DNA of 64,000 nt, taken from the NCBI GenBank assembly GCA_012845835.1, contig JABAKD010000017.1, positions 6,124,151-6,188,150 of the forward strand, read 5' to 3'. Shown in pieces: positions 57,401-63,806 of this stretch. Each line of letters opens with the position of its first letter. Position 1 is the stretch's first letter. The DNA is from Undaria pinnatifida (lineage: Eukaryota; Sar; Phaeophyceae; Laminariales; Alariaceae). The translations under genes and the position numbers were made by a program. The notes under the pieces are model-generated. The model did not search any database, had not been told where the DNA came from, and was given only the letters and a program-made list of their open reading frames with translations.

Positions 57401-57863
57401 CTCCCAACGTAGGATGGCTTTCTTATTTGGGGAAAAAAATGCGTTCCACACTATCTTCAACATAAAGGATGCCACGTTTTTTTTTATTTTCCGGAAAATC
57501 TCAGGCTGAATTTCTCATTAATATGTGTCTTACTGTAGGTTTCCCGCAATGAATCAATCGTTGCCATGTATGACGTTTGCGCTCGCTTGTATTCTACGAC
57601 AACAGCAGCTTGGGGCGAAAAAGAGCATTCATTCTGTCAACTTCCGTTCGGTTTTACTATTGAACTCTCACCTTTTGCGCATGAATCTTGCCGACCGCCT
57701 GCAGCTGCAAGTTCAACCCGTCCCGAGGGCCCCCGTCCGCCGGGGCTCGAACTGCACCCATGTCCATCGCCGCCAGCACCGCACGGCTGCTGTCGCTGCC
57801 AATCGTTGCCTCCGTCCCTTCATAAGTGGCAATTGCCGCGTTTCCCACCATCCCTGGCGACAT
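31953..57863 (-). CDS. Large coiled-coil protein gene, minus strand (at least 16 exons)
   Basis: Exons in transcript order: 57672-57863, 56216-56338, 55416-55522, 53897-53989, 53306-53378, 52745-52894, 48779-48943, 47443-47538, 42468-42572, 41644-41745, 40238-40402, 39769-39954, 37794-38195, 35199-35291, 34348-34782, 31953-32126. They sum to 2661 nt (886 codons plus stop) and every junction keeps frame. Introns are phase 0 except two adjacent phase 2 ones. The start ATG at 57863 has an in-frame stop just upstream. The product is mainly charged coiled coil (Glu, Arg, Ala, Gln, Lys), with a block holding WVIRKTVGGPLRFRPKTREE (residues about 127-146), a long Ala/Thr/Gly-rich segment and an Arg-Gln-Ala-Asp repeat near the C-terminus. 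Micro-exons in the 38 kb array could add 8-residue steps. No motor or catalytic motif was seen; centrosomal, ciliary or scaffold roles are only possibilities. One donor is GC. Confidence 0.75.
32205..33365 (-). repeat. Three decayed duplications of the last exon and its flank
   Basis: Compared with the true exon start (plus strand ctcgaggtccagcttgagct, gttttgactga), related stretches occur at 32270-32312 (ctccaggcctattttgtgca), 32658-32696 (ctccaggtccagcttaagcg) and 33320-33362 (gggccagcttgggttgtttt). Each is preceded on the plus strand by a variant of gatcacgatctagatc, and the latter two units also share agctgccga-ca. The second copy has a stop and no acceptor. They read as exon relics left by tandem duplication. 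Confidence 0.65.
33940..34082. repeat. (GGT)n-rich microsatellite
   Basis: The tract of about 40 GGT/GGA/GTA triplets ends in a pure (ggt)n run. It lies in the intron before the last exon of the minus-strand gene. Minus-strand poly-Thr and poly-Pro frames result from it. Confidence 0.9.
34348..34782 (-). CDS. Coiled-coil gene (-), exon with expanded Arg-Gln-Ala-Asp repeat
   Basis: The acceptor ctgactgcacag precedes LAEELRAQNSIMQAELDKNR, followed by about 95 residues of a degenerate four-residue repeat RQAD (RQADRQGDRQAERQED), then DQDNEEEGQL and a C-terminal part ending SCDEN. The donor is gtaagt. The length is 435 nt, phase 0 at both ends. The repeat derives from a 12-bp DNA unit (plus strand tgacggtccgct) that has grown in frame. 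Confidence 0.7.
34420..34735. repeat. 12-bp coding minisatellite (tgacggtccgct)n
   Basis: About 25 degenerate 12-bp units inside exon 34348-34782. Because the unit is a multiple of three it keeps the frame. Both strands show long open frames, but only the minus strand fits the splice sites and phase. Confidence 0.85.
35199..35291 (-). CDS. Coiled-coil gene (-), exon
   Basis: The acceptor tctgatcttgaag precedes 31 codons MDAELREQEDLIEKLEAEKR to GRTNSAIK. The donor is gtaagg, phase 0. Confidence 0.75.
35720..35975. repeat. Tandem duplication of about 145 bp
   Basis: Units starting near 35722 and 35858 share cgcca-agctta-gggctgcg, tcgtttccct, gattagaacccgcggtgacta and cgctacgt. Intron of the minus-strand gene; no coding role seen. 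Confidence 0.65.
36573..36656. repeat. A-rich simple repeat (aacgaaaa)n
   Basis: Degenerate aacgaaaaaaaa units, low complexity. The Lys-rich open frame is an artefact. Confidence 0.85.
37794..38195 (-). CDS. Coiled-coil gene (-), low-complexity exon
   Basis: The acceptor cattggactccag precedes 134 codons, GAAAAKAAEASTTAAVV to AESRALIEE. The donor is gtaggt. Phase 0, 402 nt. The middle is Ala, Thr and Asn rich, then a Gly/Arg stretch (GGGGRGGGGG), then a charged end. It would form a flexible insert between coiled-coil parts. Its composition makes homology unusable, but splice sites and phase fit. Confidence 0.62.
38245..38745 (-). repeat. 98-bp tandem repeat carrying a 24-nt micro-exon, five copies
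   Basis: The period is 98 bp (one step 99). On the minus strand each unit shows the acceptor gcgtgcacag, then 24 nt such as Gln-Val-Ala-Glu-Lys-Gly-Ala-Lys, then a donor site. Exon positions: 38662-38685, 38563-38586, 38465-38488, 38367-38390, 38269-38292. Donors: GCAAGC in the first, lost in the second and fourth, GTAAGC in the third and fifth. All acceptors are intact. The 24-nt exons are phase 0 like all neighbouring introns, so any number can be included without a frame change. Confidence 0.7.
39165..39450 (-). repeat. Donor-like repeats related to the end of exon 39769-39954
   Basis: On the minus strand gaggagtagatg|gtgagc (about 39170), aaacaaacg|gtgagc (about 39260) and gaagaaatc|gtgagt (about 39430) resemble the exon end gaggaagatatg|gtgagt at 39769. 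One copy has an in-frame stop. They may be exon-end relics, but the similarity is short. Confidence 0.35.
39769..39954 (-). CDS. Coiled-coil gene (-), exon
   Basis: The acceptor cgcgctcag precedes 62 codons, ESLEVERSTKESLAHEA to AAEKKKEEDM. The donor is gtgagt, phase 0. Clear charged heptads. Confidence 0.82.
40238..40402 (-). CDS. Coiled-coil gene (-), exon
   Basis: The acceptor gatcaaattcag precedes 55 codons, RLGKEAAEAAGLRERGRE to AEEALRASQ. The donor is gtttgt, weaker than the others. Phase 0. Confidence 0.8.
41644..41745 (-). CDS. Coiled-coil gene (-), exon
   Basis: The acceptor tatttcctggcag precedes 34 codons, ALSRRESAEKSLRDATK to EGMVSELQ. The donor is gtaagc, phase 0. Confidence 0.8.
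41890..42365. repeat. Tandem repeat of about 135-160 bp, four copies
   Basis: The anchor gatcgacggtgaaactcatg starts near 41892, 42029, 42190 and 42352. Units share cgtgttcggcta, caaggcggtcaaaat and a tggcgagtggtc part. The caaggcggt segment is related to the 18-bp array at 50.4 kb and to 19.6-19.7 kb. It lies in an intron of the minus-strand gene. Confidence 0.75.
42468..42572 (-). CDS. Coiled-coil gene (-), exon
   Basis: The acceptor ctcggtccag precedes 35 codons, VSIVLKREEDLAAALEA to REHYHAARE. The donor is gtaaga, phase 0. Confidence 0.8.
42573..44070. other. Intron stretch with dispersed repeats
   Basis: It holds a family B copy at about 43135-43245 and a reverse family A copy at about 43260-43480. 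The region 43500-44070 contains two related copies of a ttacgaaaaaaaaatgg-ctgaagaa segment (near 43750 and 43860) with overlapping frames on both strands. No exon was recognised. Confidence 0.45.
44075..44810. repeat. G-run minisatellite (gttgccgaccaaggctac...ggggggg)n
   Basis: About 13 units of 50-65 bp: ttgccgaccaaggct(a/g)c, gg-aggggggg, (t/a)ccccgtttttcactgccgg. Unit length varies with the G run and with an optional ttactgta. Each unit has a G run able to stack with others. It lies in an intron of the minus-strand gene. Confidence 0.9.
45505..45600. repeat. 9-bp minisatellite (atgatctat)n
   Basis: About ten copies of gatctatat. A second, more degenerate array is at about 46515-46680. Both are inside family H sequence, which also occurs without the array at 27.4-27.7 kb. 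Confidence 0.9.
45780..45885. repeat. Two copies of a 60-bp unit with inverted gttccc parts
   Basis: The stretch ctgcaatgtccccttctggg, aacaccagtcctcgg recurs as ctgcagtgtccccttgcggg, aacaccaggcctcgg. It flanks the SINE-like copy at 45886. Confidence 0.7.
45886..46020 (-). mobile_element. tRNA-derived SINE-like element, fullest copy
   Basis: On the minus strand it runs from ggttagcc through gcaagtggccaaacggacta (A-box) to gtgggttcaaatcccac and cgtccac (T-arm, B-box and acceptor). The spacing and extra middle part resemble a Ser/Leu-class tRNA with an insertion. No CCA, no clean clover-leaf. Related copies are at 13390-13600, 46125-46260 and 3318-3400. Confidence 0.7.
46125..46260 (-). mobile_element. 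tRNA-derived SINE-like element, truncated copy
   Basis: It has the T-arm/acceptor part (gtgggttcaaatcccac) and the tail unit with tttttcaagttcgacaag shared with 13390-13600, but lacks the A-box part. It lies about 160 bp from the copy at 45886 in the same orientation. Confidence 0.65.
46515..46680. repeat. Degenerate (atgatctat)n array
   Basis: About 18 imperfect 9-bp units, for example gatctacatgatttatatg. Second array of family H. Confidence 0.85.
46723..46914 (-). CDS. Possible extra exon of the minus-strand gene
   Basis: Between the acceptor-like caactgcag and the donor aag|gtatgc lie 64 codons, phase 0 at both ends. They contain EAKSPTTPEHANNPNRH and IEQPNTIIYLVGENPT. The composition is not coiled-coil and the pyrimidine tract is weak; it abuts family H repeats. 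It may be an exon or a stray open frame. Confidence 0.25.
47443..47538 (-). CDS. Coiled-coil gene (-), exon
   Basis: The acceptor cctcgacag precedes 32 codons, IHHLTAQLTLRTEEAQAEA to QRQAEE. The donor is gtaggg, phase 0. Confidence 0.78.
47539..48430. other. Intron stretch
   Basis: It contains a family E copy at about 48230-48300. The open frames (47514-47915 minus, 47458-47724 plus) show no domain. No exon seen. Confidence 0.4.
48438..48722. repeat. (ACT)n microsatellite
   Basis: About 95 triplets of act with gct and gtact interruptions, 50 bases past the donor of exon 48779-48943. It creates poly-Thr, poly-Tyr, poly-Ser and poly-Val frames of more than 100 codons. Confidence 0.95.
48779..48943 (-). 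CDS. Coiled-coil gene (-), exon with GC donor
   Basis: The acceptor gacgagtag precedes 55 codons, AEALDQLQVENRDLRGLQ to LLEDYEAGQEQ. The next bases are cag|gcgagt, a GC donor in an otherwise good context. Without splicing the frame continues for 19 codons into intron sequence. Phase 0. Confidence 0.75.
48944..50340. other. Intron stretch
   Basis: It holds a family G copy at about 49420-49570 and an (at)n run at about 49826-49850. Around 49300 a catggaacaacccatgggac-type repeat is present. Open frames at 49001-49793 have no recognised domain. Confidence 0.4.
50366..50740. repeat. 18-bp minisatellite (ggcggtatccctatacaa)n
   Basis: About 20 copies, most identical apart from t/c changes. 18 bp is a multiple of three, so all frames stay open (RYPYTR on plus, DTALYR on minus). 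Related single motifs occur at 19620-19690 and 42110-42330. It is a repeat in an intron and not a gene. Confidence 0.92.
51570..51810. repeat. Tandem repeat of about 75-105 bp, three copies
   Basis: Units share ttttttgtgtttt(t/c)ggcggtggccgag, atggtggtcgagctaga and tcatattgcgcgaagtga. Intron of the minus-strand gene. Confidence 0.8.
52590..52715 (+). repeat. Element shared with 22515-22645
   Basis: The stretch tatatggaagaa-cg-aatgagc, gga-ggt-tct, ggaacg-t-ctccgtctcgaa and acaaatgagcacgcccccc-tcc matches 22515-22645. Each copy lies a few hundred bp from an exon of its coiled-coil gene, downstream on the plus strand of a long C run. Confidence 0.6.
52745..52894 (-). CDS. Coiled-coil gene (-), exon
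   Basis: The acceptor actttttacag precedes 50 codons: a Gly/Arg/Glu start (RDTEPRERGGGGEEGRE), then RELMRLSEALEEADALRV to AALQAQ. The donor is gtatgg, phase 0. A run of seven G in the exon is a possible frameshift risk, but the frame fits the neighbours as it stands. Confidence 0.75.
53306..53378 (-). CDS. Coiled-coil gene (-), linker exon
   Basis: The acceptor gtcataaaacag precedes one base that completes the phase 2 Arg codon, then 24 codons from TCRSNAAGVGPETDD to SPNGQ. The donor is gtaagc. It restores phase 0 for the rest of the gene. Without it the phases of the exons on either side would not match. Confidence 0.65.
53897..53989 (-). CDS. Coiled-coil gene (-), exon
   Basis: The acceptor ttcacggggaag precedes one base, then FRPKTREELQNELYQLEK to NRLKAR and two bases of an Arg codon. 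The donor is gtattt. Phase 2 at both ends. Confidence 0.72.
54655..54895. repeat. Tandem repeat of about 80-100 bp, three copies
   Basis: Units share ctcgag-acctcaatcgga, tattattagtta, aacaa-tgcaa-cccta and ccgtgg(g/a)atgactct. Confidence 0.75.
55045..55355. repeat. 11- to 14-bp minisatellite (gggaaacccgag)n
   Basis: About 25 copies of gggaaacccga/cccaa. The minus-strand Gly/Phe/Pro-rich frame (GFPLGFPLGFP) is produced by it. Confidence 0.9.
55416..55522 (-). CDS. Coiled-coil gene (-), exon
   Basis: With the acceptor ctctattgcgaag the exon reads ELVVDVVKEELGRKAGMG, then EEETNDWVIRKTVGGPL and two bases of an Arg codon. The donor is gtgcgc. This start joins exon 56216-56338 in phase 0. The frame is also open further upstream to about 55608, so a longer exon in another phase cannot be excluded. 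Confidence 0.6.
56216..56338 (-). CDS. Coiled-coil gene (-), exon
   Basis: The acceptor ttttttggcaag precedes 41 codons, VRTLMRSIAELKKKLVIA to RAMRTRLREQ. The donor is gtacaa, phase 0. Confidence 0.75.
56522..56728 (-). repeat. 102-bp tandem duplication, open in one frame
   Basis: Two copies of a unit from gacccaaaacaagaat to cattcgttcgcggtatttc. On the minus strand both stay open and encode the same 34 residues (EIPRTNVDKSTYRRKTAVH...) twice. It lies in the first intron of the minus-strand gene. No acceptor and donor pair was found around it. Confidence 0.75.
57672..57863 (-). CDS. Coiled-coil gene (-), probable first exon
   Basis: The ATG at 57863 is preceded in frame by TGA two codons upstream. 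64 codons run from MSPGMVGNAAIATYEG to LQAVGKIHAQK. The donor is gtgaga, phase 0. The first 45 residues are not coiled-coil. An unseen upstream exon spliced just before this ATG remains possible. Confidence 0.6.
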
Positions 57864-59230
57864 GACGATTCAACTGCCACCTGTGTACAGCAGTCGTTGT
57901 CCCATGCGTATGTTGTCTTCACATCAAGCTGTTCAGTACACCCAGTGTCGGTGCTGCTTCTTCATCCAAGAGAGACAAAAAATGTGGTCACAGAATGTGA
58001 GACAGAGAAAGCCCAAGACAATCGCAATCGATCAAAGTAAAGCAGGAGAAAAACGCTAGCGTAACGGGGCACGACAACACAACAGAACAAGCCAGACCAT
58101 GTAAAAAACAAAAACAAAAAAAAAACAGAAAAGGCAGAAAGAAAAACGACGGGGAGTTCCAAAGAATGTGATGCAACAAGAAGATCAGAAAGGCTGTCGC
58201 AAGGAAGAACAGCACGCGGTACGAACAGATAAGTGAACTGTCGCCCGCGCGCGCGAAACAGCGCGAGAAGAAAGAAGCCCCATGCTAGTGCAAAATTTAC
58301 ACACGCAGCGGTAGAAGAGGCTAGCTCCATTATTGTGTCAGAGGCTAGCTCCTTGCTCGCTTGAGGGCCTCGCCGGGAACAAAAAACAACAATCCCGTGC
58401 CACGATGGAGGTAGTAGTACTTTTCGTTCGAAATATTTTTTTCTGAAAGGCGGGGCTTCTTAGCCCAAAATTGCAGGAAATGCCTGGTATAATATATGTC
58501 TTCATGATTCTCGTTGTGTGCCTAGGACACGAATCTTACTACGGTAGCCCCCACAACTTTCTTTCTTTTACGAAATCGGCGGCTTCAAAACCAGCGCCCG
58601 GTCGTATCTCCTGAAATACGGTGTCCCTCGACACCCCGACGTCATCGATCGAAAGAACATTGCACACAAAGGAATTTGTTAGTCTAGTATGTTTTCGATA
58701 GTATCCTTCCTTGTATCGAGCAGGCATGAAACGTTCGCTAAAGAAAATCGCTGGTTTTTGGGGGGGCTATCGAAGAATCAGTCCCACATGGGACTTTTCA
58801 TCCGGTCAGCAGTATTTTTTTTTTTTGCTCTAAATCGTTTATCGGGAGAGGTCTTAAGCTCCGAATGTGAGGGACACTCAGAAAAAAAAGTGGCTCACCT
58901 CTATCGGAGCACGCGCGTTAACTGACAAGTTCAACCCGATGAAAAAAGCCGTGGCCCAGGTACACTGAAAAAAACAGCACTTTCACAAGAAAATATTGAA
59001 TGACTTTCCCACGATTTGACGTTAGGGAGTGTATCGTAATTGCGCAAAAAATATTCAGCCTAATTATACCCTTGTATATCTATCGCAGCTCATGCGCCAT
59101 TGCCCTTTAGAGCAAGGCCCTCAATTCAGTGCACGGGGCCCCAACTTGGTGCGGTGAAACATGAAGGAGGCGTGTTGGGCGACGGAAAGAGTGCGCTGAT
59201 AACGGTGAAGGGTTGAGAATGTTGAACACA
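57864..59230. other. Region between divergent genes, left part
   Basis: It holds an A/C-rich stretch at about 58070-58140, a gcgcgcgcg run near 58240, and family B and C copies at 58395-58790. The open frames 57525-58040 (+) and 57962-58330 (-) overlap the first exon of the minus gene or low-complexity sequence. The promoter of the minus-strand gene should lie here, but no motif was recognised. Confidence 0.4.
58395..58790 (+). repeat. Adjacent family B and C copies
   Basis: Family B (gccacgatggaggtag, ggcggggcttcttagccc) is followed by the most complete family C copy (gaatcttactacggtagccc, aatcggcggcttcaaaacca, ccggtcgtatctcctgaaat, ccccgacgtcatcgatcg, catgaaacgttcgct, ggctatcgaagaatc). The same order is seen at 29680-30130. 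Confidence 0.6.
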
Positions 59231-59399
59231 AAAACCTACATCTAGTGTGGTGTGATTCAAGGCGCACTGTTAAAAGTAAGCAAAATTGCGGTCGTCCAAA
59301 GTGTGACTGCCTCCTGCCGCACGAGATTACCTATCACATACAAAACCTAGAAAGTGGCGCTATTCAAGGCAAGCTAAAGCACCTTTGCAGTCCGTTGAA

Positions 59400-60250
59400 G
59401 GGTGAAAGTTCTATCTCCTGCACGAGGTTGCCTACGAGGCCGTCTGGTAGTACCATTGTCCACGTGCTCGACATACACTCGCCTCTCCTGCGATAGGTAG
59501 GACCGCTCTGGGTTGAGACTGACAGGGCGATACGTTAGACTCCTTCGAGGATTTCTGTCACTAGGCCGCCTGGTATTATTACCATTTCATTACCCGTGAC
59601 CACGTGCTCACCGTACTCTCATCTATTATCGTGCAAAAAAGCTAACGATAGCCGCCACGTAGCTCTGTTTTGAGGCGTGGAGGGGGATGCTTGAACCTCC
59701 GACAAGTACTGCTGTCTGTCTGGTGTTCTTGCCATCAACAGTTAATAGTGCTTGTGTGCTCACACACCATACACTAAAAAAAACTACGACACGGCTGCTA
59801 TGGGCTGTATGGAGCTTAGAAGGCGATGTCTGAGCCCCGTACCGGGTGCTGCTGTCTCTAGGCTGTCTAGGTCTGGTATGACCAGCGCTCACGTGATCGT
59901 CATTCACTTGCCAAGCCTGTCAAAGGATCGCTCTGCACTAGACTTGGAGGGAGATGCATGAGCCTCACACGATTACTGCTTTCTCTAGGCTGTCCGGTAG
60001 TACCAGCGCTGACGTACCCACACCATGCACTCACAGATCCTCTAATAGCATTCCTCTGTATGGAGGCTTCGAAGGCTGTGGGCCAGCCTCCTACGAGCAC
60101 TACCGCTGTCTTTGGGCCGTATGGTACGGTATCACCAGTGCTCCCGTGCTCACCATAAAATCTCAAATATCCTGTCATGGCAACGCCATCGGTTGAGCTG
60201 AGGGTTGGAGGGCGATGCGTGAGCCTGCTATGCACGAGTATTGCTGCTAC
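59400..60250. repeat. Degenerate satellite of about 125 bp, about seven copies
   Basis: Units share ggagggcgatgc-tgagcctc, acgagtactgctgtctcta, ggctgtctggtagtaccag and gctcacgtgctcaccat-cact. Unit starts lie near 59440, 59560, 59690, 59820, 59945, 60070 and 60205. It sits upstream of the EMC8 gene. The open frame 59900-60523 (-) runs through it and is not regarded as a gene. Confidence 0.7.
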
Positions 60251-60555
60251 TTGTACAACTTCGGGACAGGAAAGATCGTCGGAAAGATTGTCGTAGATCG
60301 TCGTGGATCGTCGTGGGTCGTCGTGGGTAATTGCGATCGGACGGTTTCGCCGCAACCTGATTGGTCGTGATTTTAAGGGTTTGCACAAAATATTTTGACG
60401 TTCGTAGGTAGGGTACTTTCTCAAACTGGAATCGCCTCGATCGAACCTTGGGCGCCGCACGCTGCCCTTGTGCCTCACGTAGCAGGTCACCGCCACCAGA
60501 GCAGGACTGATAGACTTGTACATCGTCTTTGGCGTAGCTATCCCCCCCTTTTAGC

Positions 60556-60684
60556 ATGTCGGGTTCGGCGGTGACCGTGGAGAAGGCTGCGTACCTGAAG
60601 CTTATGCTGCACGCTGCCAAGTACCCCTGGGCTTCTGTGAGCGGGTTCTTGCTGGGAGAGACCGGTTCTTCGGAGGAGGAGCAG
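60556..60684 (+). CDS. EMC8: EMC8 exon 1, with GC donor
   Basis: Starts MSGSAVTVEKAAYLKL and ends GETGSSEEEQ. The next bases are cag|gcaagc, a GC donor; unspliced, the frame ends four codons later. The ATG context is agcatgt. Confidence 0.88.
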
Positions 60685-61597
60685 GCAAGCAGCTACTAAT
60701 CTCTGCTTTTGTGGTTGTCAGTGCGTCATGGCATGCTATTGCTGAGATTTTTTCTGTCGAGAACCGAACTCGGGCCAAGTACCACGCTTGCGATGCATGC
60801 CATTGCAGCGGTTGGCGGTGTACGTACATTGGGTACCAGCAGTGAACGTGTCGTACCTATGCGGACAGTCAACGTTCTGCACTTCTTGTCCGTACTGCTG
60901 CGCGAGCACCAGGTAACTTGTAGAGCGAGAACTATTTCCTGCTGCTGCTGCTGCTGTACGTGTATGCTGTACACGGCAGCAGCGCGAGTACACAGCACTA
61001 TCTCAGATTCTTTAGGCTTCTGCTGCACGTACGTACCATGGGAAGTGACGGTTCCCGGTCATTGCCGTCGTCACTACAACATAAAGTAACGGCGGTCACG
61101 TCTCCTGTTTCGACCGTCGAGTCAGGTGACGGCATCCCCTAACCCCTCTCACCCTTAAGGCCACGGATATTCTTGTCCACTCCCCATCCCCAGGTTACCG
61201 GCTCTCTCACTCGAATCGGTGCAGTCAATTACACCGCTTTGTTACGACAGCATTTCGACATTCAGCCGTTCGTGCCTTAGCAGCGAAAGGATGGTGAAAC
61301 ATGTGCTTTTCACGCACAGCAGCGTGAGAATCTAATCAGATTAAGGCAGAATGTTCGTACTATTAATAGTAGCAGCAAGCAGTTGACAAAAAATCGTTTC
61401 GCTCCGCCCCCCGCCCTCGCCCTCCCCCCCCCCCCCCCCCCCCAACCCCGTGCGCACGAATACGTGTGCAGGTTACGGTGAAGGATGCGGTGCCGTTGTT
61501 TCACACGGCGACCTTAGCACCCCTGCTGGAGACGTCGGCCGCAATGGTTGACGCTCACGCTGCCAAGATCGGGCTTTCCATCGTAGGCTTTTACCAG
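60556..61597 (+). CDS. EMC8: ER membrane protein complex subunit 8/9 (first two exons)
   Basis: EMC8/9 are MPN-fold subunits on the cytosolic side of the ER membrane protein complex, which inserts tail-anchored and multi-pass membrane proteins. They lack the JAMM metal site of active MPN proteases. Exons 60556-60684 (43 codons) and 61472-61597 (42 codons) join in phase 0. The first has AAYLKLMLHAAKYPWASVSG, then FLLGE, matching the family start (AY-KM-LH-AKYP---VNG-L). The second has DAVPLFHTATLAPLLE, then IGLSIVGFYQ, matching D-(I/V)PLFH-LAPMLE and the VGY(Y/F) core. About 85 of the roughly 200 residues usual for the family are present. The remaining exons were not found up to 64000 and may lie beyond, or the gene may be interrupted by the palindrome and transposon downstream. 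Confidence 0.88.
61472..61597 (+). CDS. EMC8: EMC8 exon 2
   Basis: The acceptor tacgtgtgcag precedes VTVKDAVPLFHTATLAPLLE and the exon ends IVGFYQ. The donor is gtgcgc, phase 0. A run of 20 C lies about 30 bp upstream. Confidence 0.88.
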
Positions 61598-62477
61598 GTG
61601 CGCGTTTATCACACCTTACTCAGTCTGTACGTAGAATTGCACCCCGTATCTGGGACGTGTTACTTGGAGGTAAGAGTTGCTGTAGATGTATGCGTGTACA
61701 GCGCAGTAGATATAGCAACTGAGAAGCCCCCCCCCCCCCCCCCCCCGTTCGCAAAATTAGGAAGGCGTTCCCCGTGCCACAAGGCGGGGAGCTACCATCA
61801 CGCACCATGGAGGAGTTCCCACAAGGAGTAAAACATTAAACTTGCGGACAGGTTTAAAACCCTAATCCTTCTCTCGGGCCACGATACCTTAAAGCCGGGA
61901 GGAAGTTTACAGTAAAAAAAATCGTCGACCTCTCAGAAAGGCTGCACCAGGTTTCGCAAGAACTGGGAAGTTAAGATTTAATATACACTATTGCCGATCG
62001 TAAACACGCCAGAGCTCTTGTGAGTTCGACAAATTTAGGCTCGATACTAGTCTTTGCAAGCTGCGTGATACACCGGCCGCTCGTTTTATAGATGCAATAT
62101 CCTGTTAATGTACATGGTTCACACATCGGACAGATCGCTTTCTACATCATCTTTCTTGATAGATCCTGTATCTGTCAGCAAGAAATGCCCTGCAGGATCT
62201 ATGTATTACAAGTTAGATCAGATCCAGGAATCATGTGCTAGATAATGCAGGTTATCCAGCTCTCAGCCGGCAACAATATCTGTAAGCCTTGCAGATCATA
62301 TTTGACCAGGGGTCTGTCCGCTCTGAAATACATGAATCAATAGGGGTCTAACCTGCCTGATGTGTAATGTTTGGCTCGACTTTCAAACGAAAAAAAATCG
62401 AAGCAGCGATGACGCTGTACAGCGTGGGAGTCCGTTCAAACTTGAGATGAGTATTTCACGTGCCTGTCGACACGAAT
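61598..62477. other. EMC8 intron or 3' stretch without recognised exon
   Basis: A possible donor (ggag|gtaaga) follows a short open stretch at about 61640-61670, but no EMC8-like residues were seen. A short family E copy lies at 62040-62075. Family H-like gatcc/gatct motifs occur at 62155-62230. Confidence 0.4.
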
Positions 62478-62640
62478 ACAGTAGGGGCCCCTCTATAGTG
62501 CCGGGTAGCGTCCAGAGGGAAAAGCGGCACTATACCGGGCACCGGCAGTATTCAGAATAGTGCCTCAATAGTGCCGGTCCGGCAGTATTGAGGCTTCGAA
62601 TATCCCTCAGTAGTGCCGGTCCGGCACTATTGAGGAGGTG
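62478..62640. mobile_element. Possible pogo/mariner-like inverted-repeat remnant
   Basis: The start tacagtaggggcccctctat, agtgccggg has the TA plus CAGT opening common in pogo-type elements. It is followed by tggcac/gtgccg parts in both senses, then two near-perfect palindromes, cctcaatagtgccggtccgg, cagtattgagg and cctcagtagtgccggtccgg, cactattgagg. No transposase is present, so it would be a non-autonomous or solo terminus. Confidence 0.45.
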
Positions 62641-62763
62641 TTGATTTCATGGTGCAGCGCTCAAGCTTTGCGGGGCCAACAGAGTACGATGTGGATCGTG
62701 GATCAAATATGAGTGTATTATTAGTGGACGTCTAAGTCCTCGTTGCCCTCCTTCGATGTTGCC

Positions 62764-63806
62764 AGATAAAAAAAGACAACAGAGAACCACGACAGGAAGC
62801 GCACCGCACAAAAAATAAACGACCATTACATACTGCCACATCTATTCTCCCCGCCTCACTACGTAGCAGCAACTCTCTCATGTTTGCCTGGCGCACCCCA
62901 TTGTTTTGTTGCAAGAAAGAATCAAAACAACCCGAAGAACACAAGCACGACAGGAAGCGCACCGCACGGAAAATAAACGACCATTACATACTACCACACC
63001 TGTTCTCTCCGCCCTCGCAACGTAGCAGCAACTCTCTCATGTCTGCCTGGCGCACCCCCTTGGATGTTACAAGAAGAAACAAAAACAAAGAAAAGCACGA
63101 CAGGAAGCGCACCGGAAGAAAAGCAAACAACCATTGCTACAACAGCTGTACCCCTCAACCTTACTCCGTAGCAGCAGCAAACTCTCTCGTGTCTGCCTGG
63201 CGCACCCGCTTAGCGGAATGCGCTGCAATCATCGCCATATTCGCTTTCGTTAGGAAGAACGCCGCGTTTCCGTTGCCACTCAGCAGATGAGAGTGGCAAC
63301 GGAGACGCGGCGTTCTTCCTAACGAAAGCGAATATGGCGATGATTGCAGCGCATTCCGCTAAGCGAGTGCGCCAGGCAGACATGAGAGAATTTGCTGTTG
63401 CTACGGAGTAAGGTTGAGGGGTACAGCTGTTGTAGCAATGGTTGTTTGCTTTTCTTCCGGTGCGCTTCCTGTCGTGCTTTTCTTTGTTTTTGTTTCTTCT
63501 TGTAACATCCAAGGGGGTGCGCCAGGCAGACATGAGAGAGTTACTGCTACGTTGCGAGGGCGGAGAGAACAGCTGTGGTAGTATGTAATGGTCGTTTATT
63601 TTCCGTGCGGTGCGCTTCCTGTCGTGCTTGTGTTCTTCGGGTTGTTTTGATTATTTCTTGCAACATCCAAAGGGGTGCGCCAGGCAAACATGAGAGAGTT
63701 GCTGCTACGTAGTGAGGCGGGGAGAATAGATGTAGTAGTATGTAATGGTCGTTTATTTTTTGTGCGGTGCGCTTCCTGTCGTGGTTCTCTGTTGTCTTTT
63801 TTTATC
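62764..63806. repeat. Palindrome of about 1 kb (arms of about 515 bp)
   Basis: The left arm 62764-63277 is repeated inverted at 63284-63806, with the turn at gttgccactc, agcagat, gagagtggcaac. Each arm holds three tandem sub-units of about 115-160 bp: acgacaggaagcgcacc, taaacgaccattacatact, tagcagcaactctctcatgt and ctgcctggcgcacccc. The outer end of each arm encodes the last residues (DKKRQQRTTTGSAPHKK and stop) of the transposase-like frame. Small differences between arms show that it is not a perfect copy. Confidence 0.88.

Noticed and set aside
59900-60523. A 207-codon minus-strand frame
   Set aside because: It runs through the degenerate 125-bp satellite upstream of EMC8, with no recognisable domain or splice sites.
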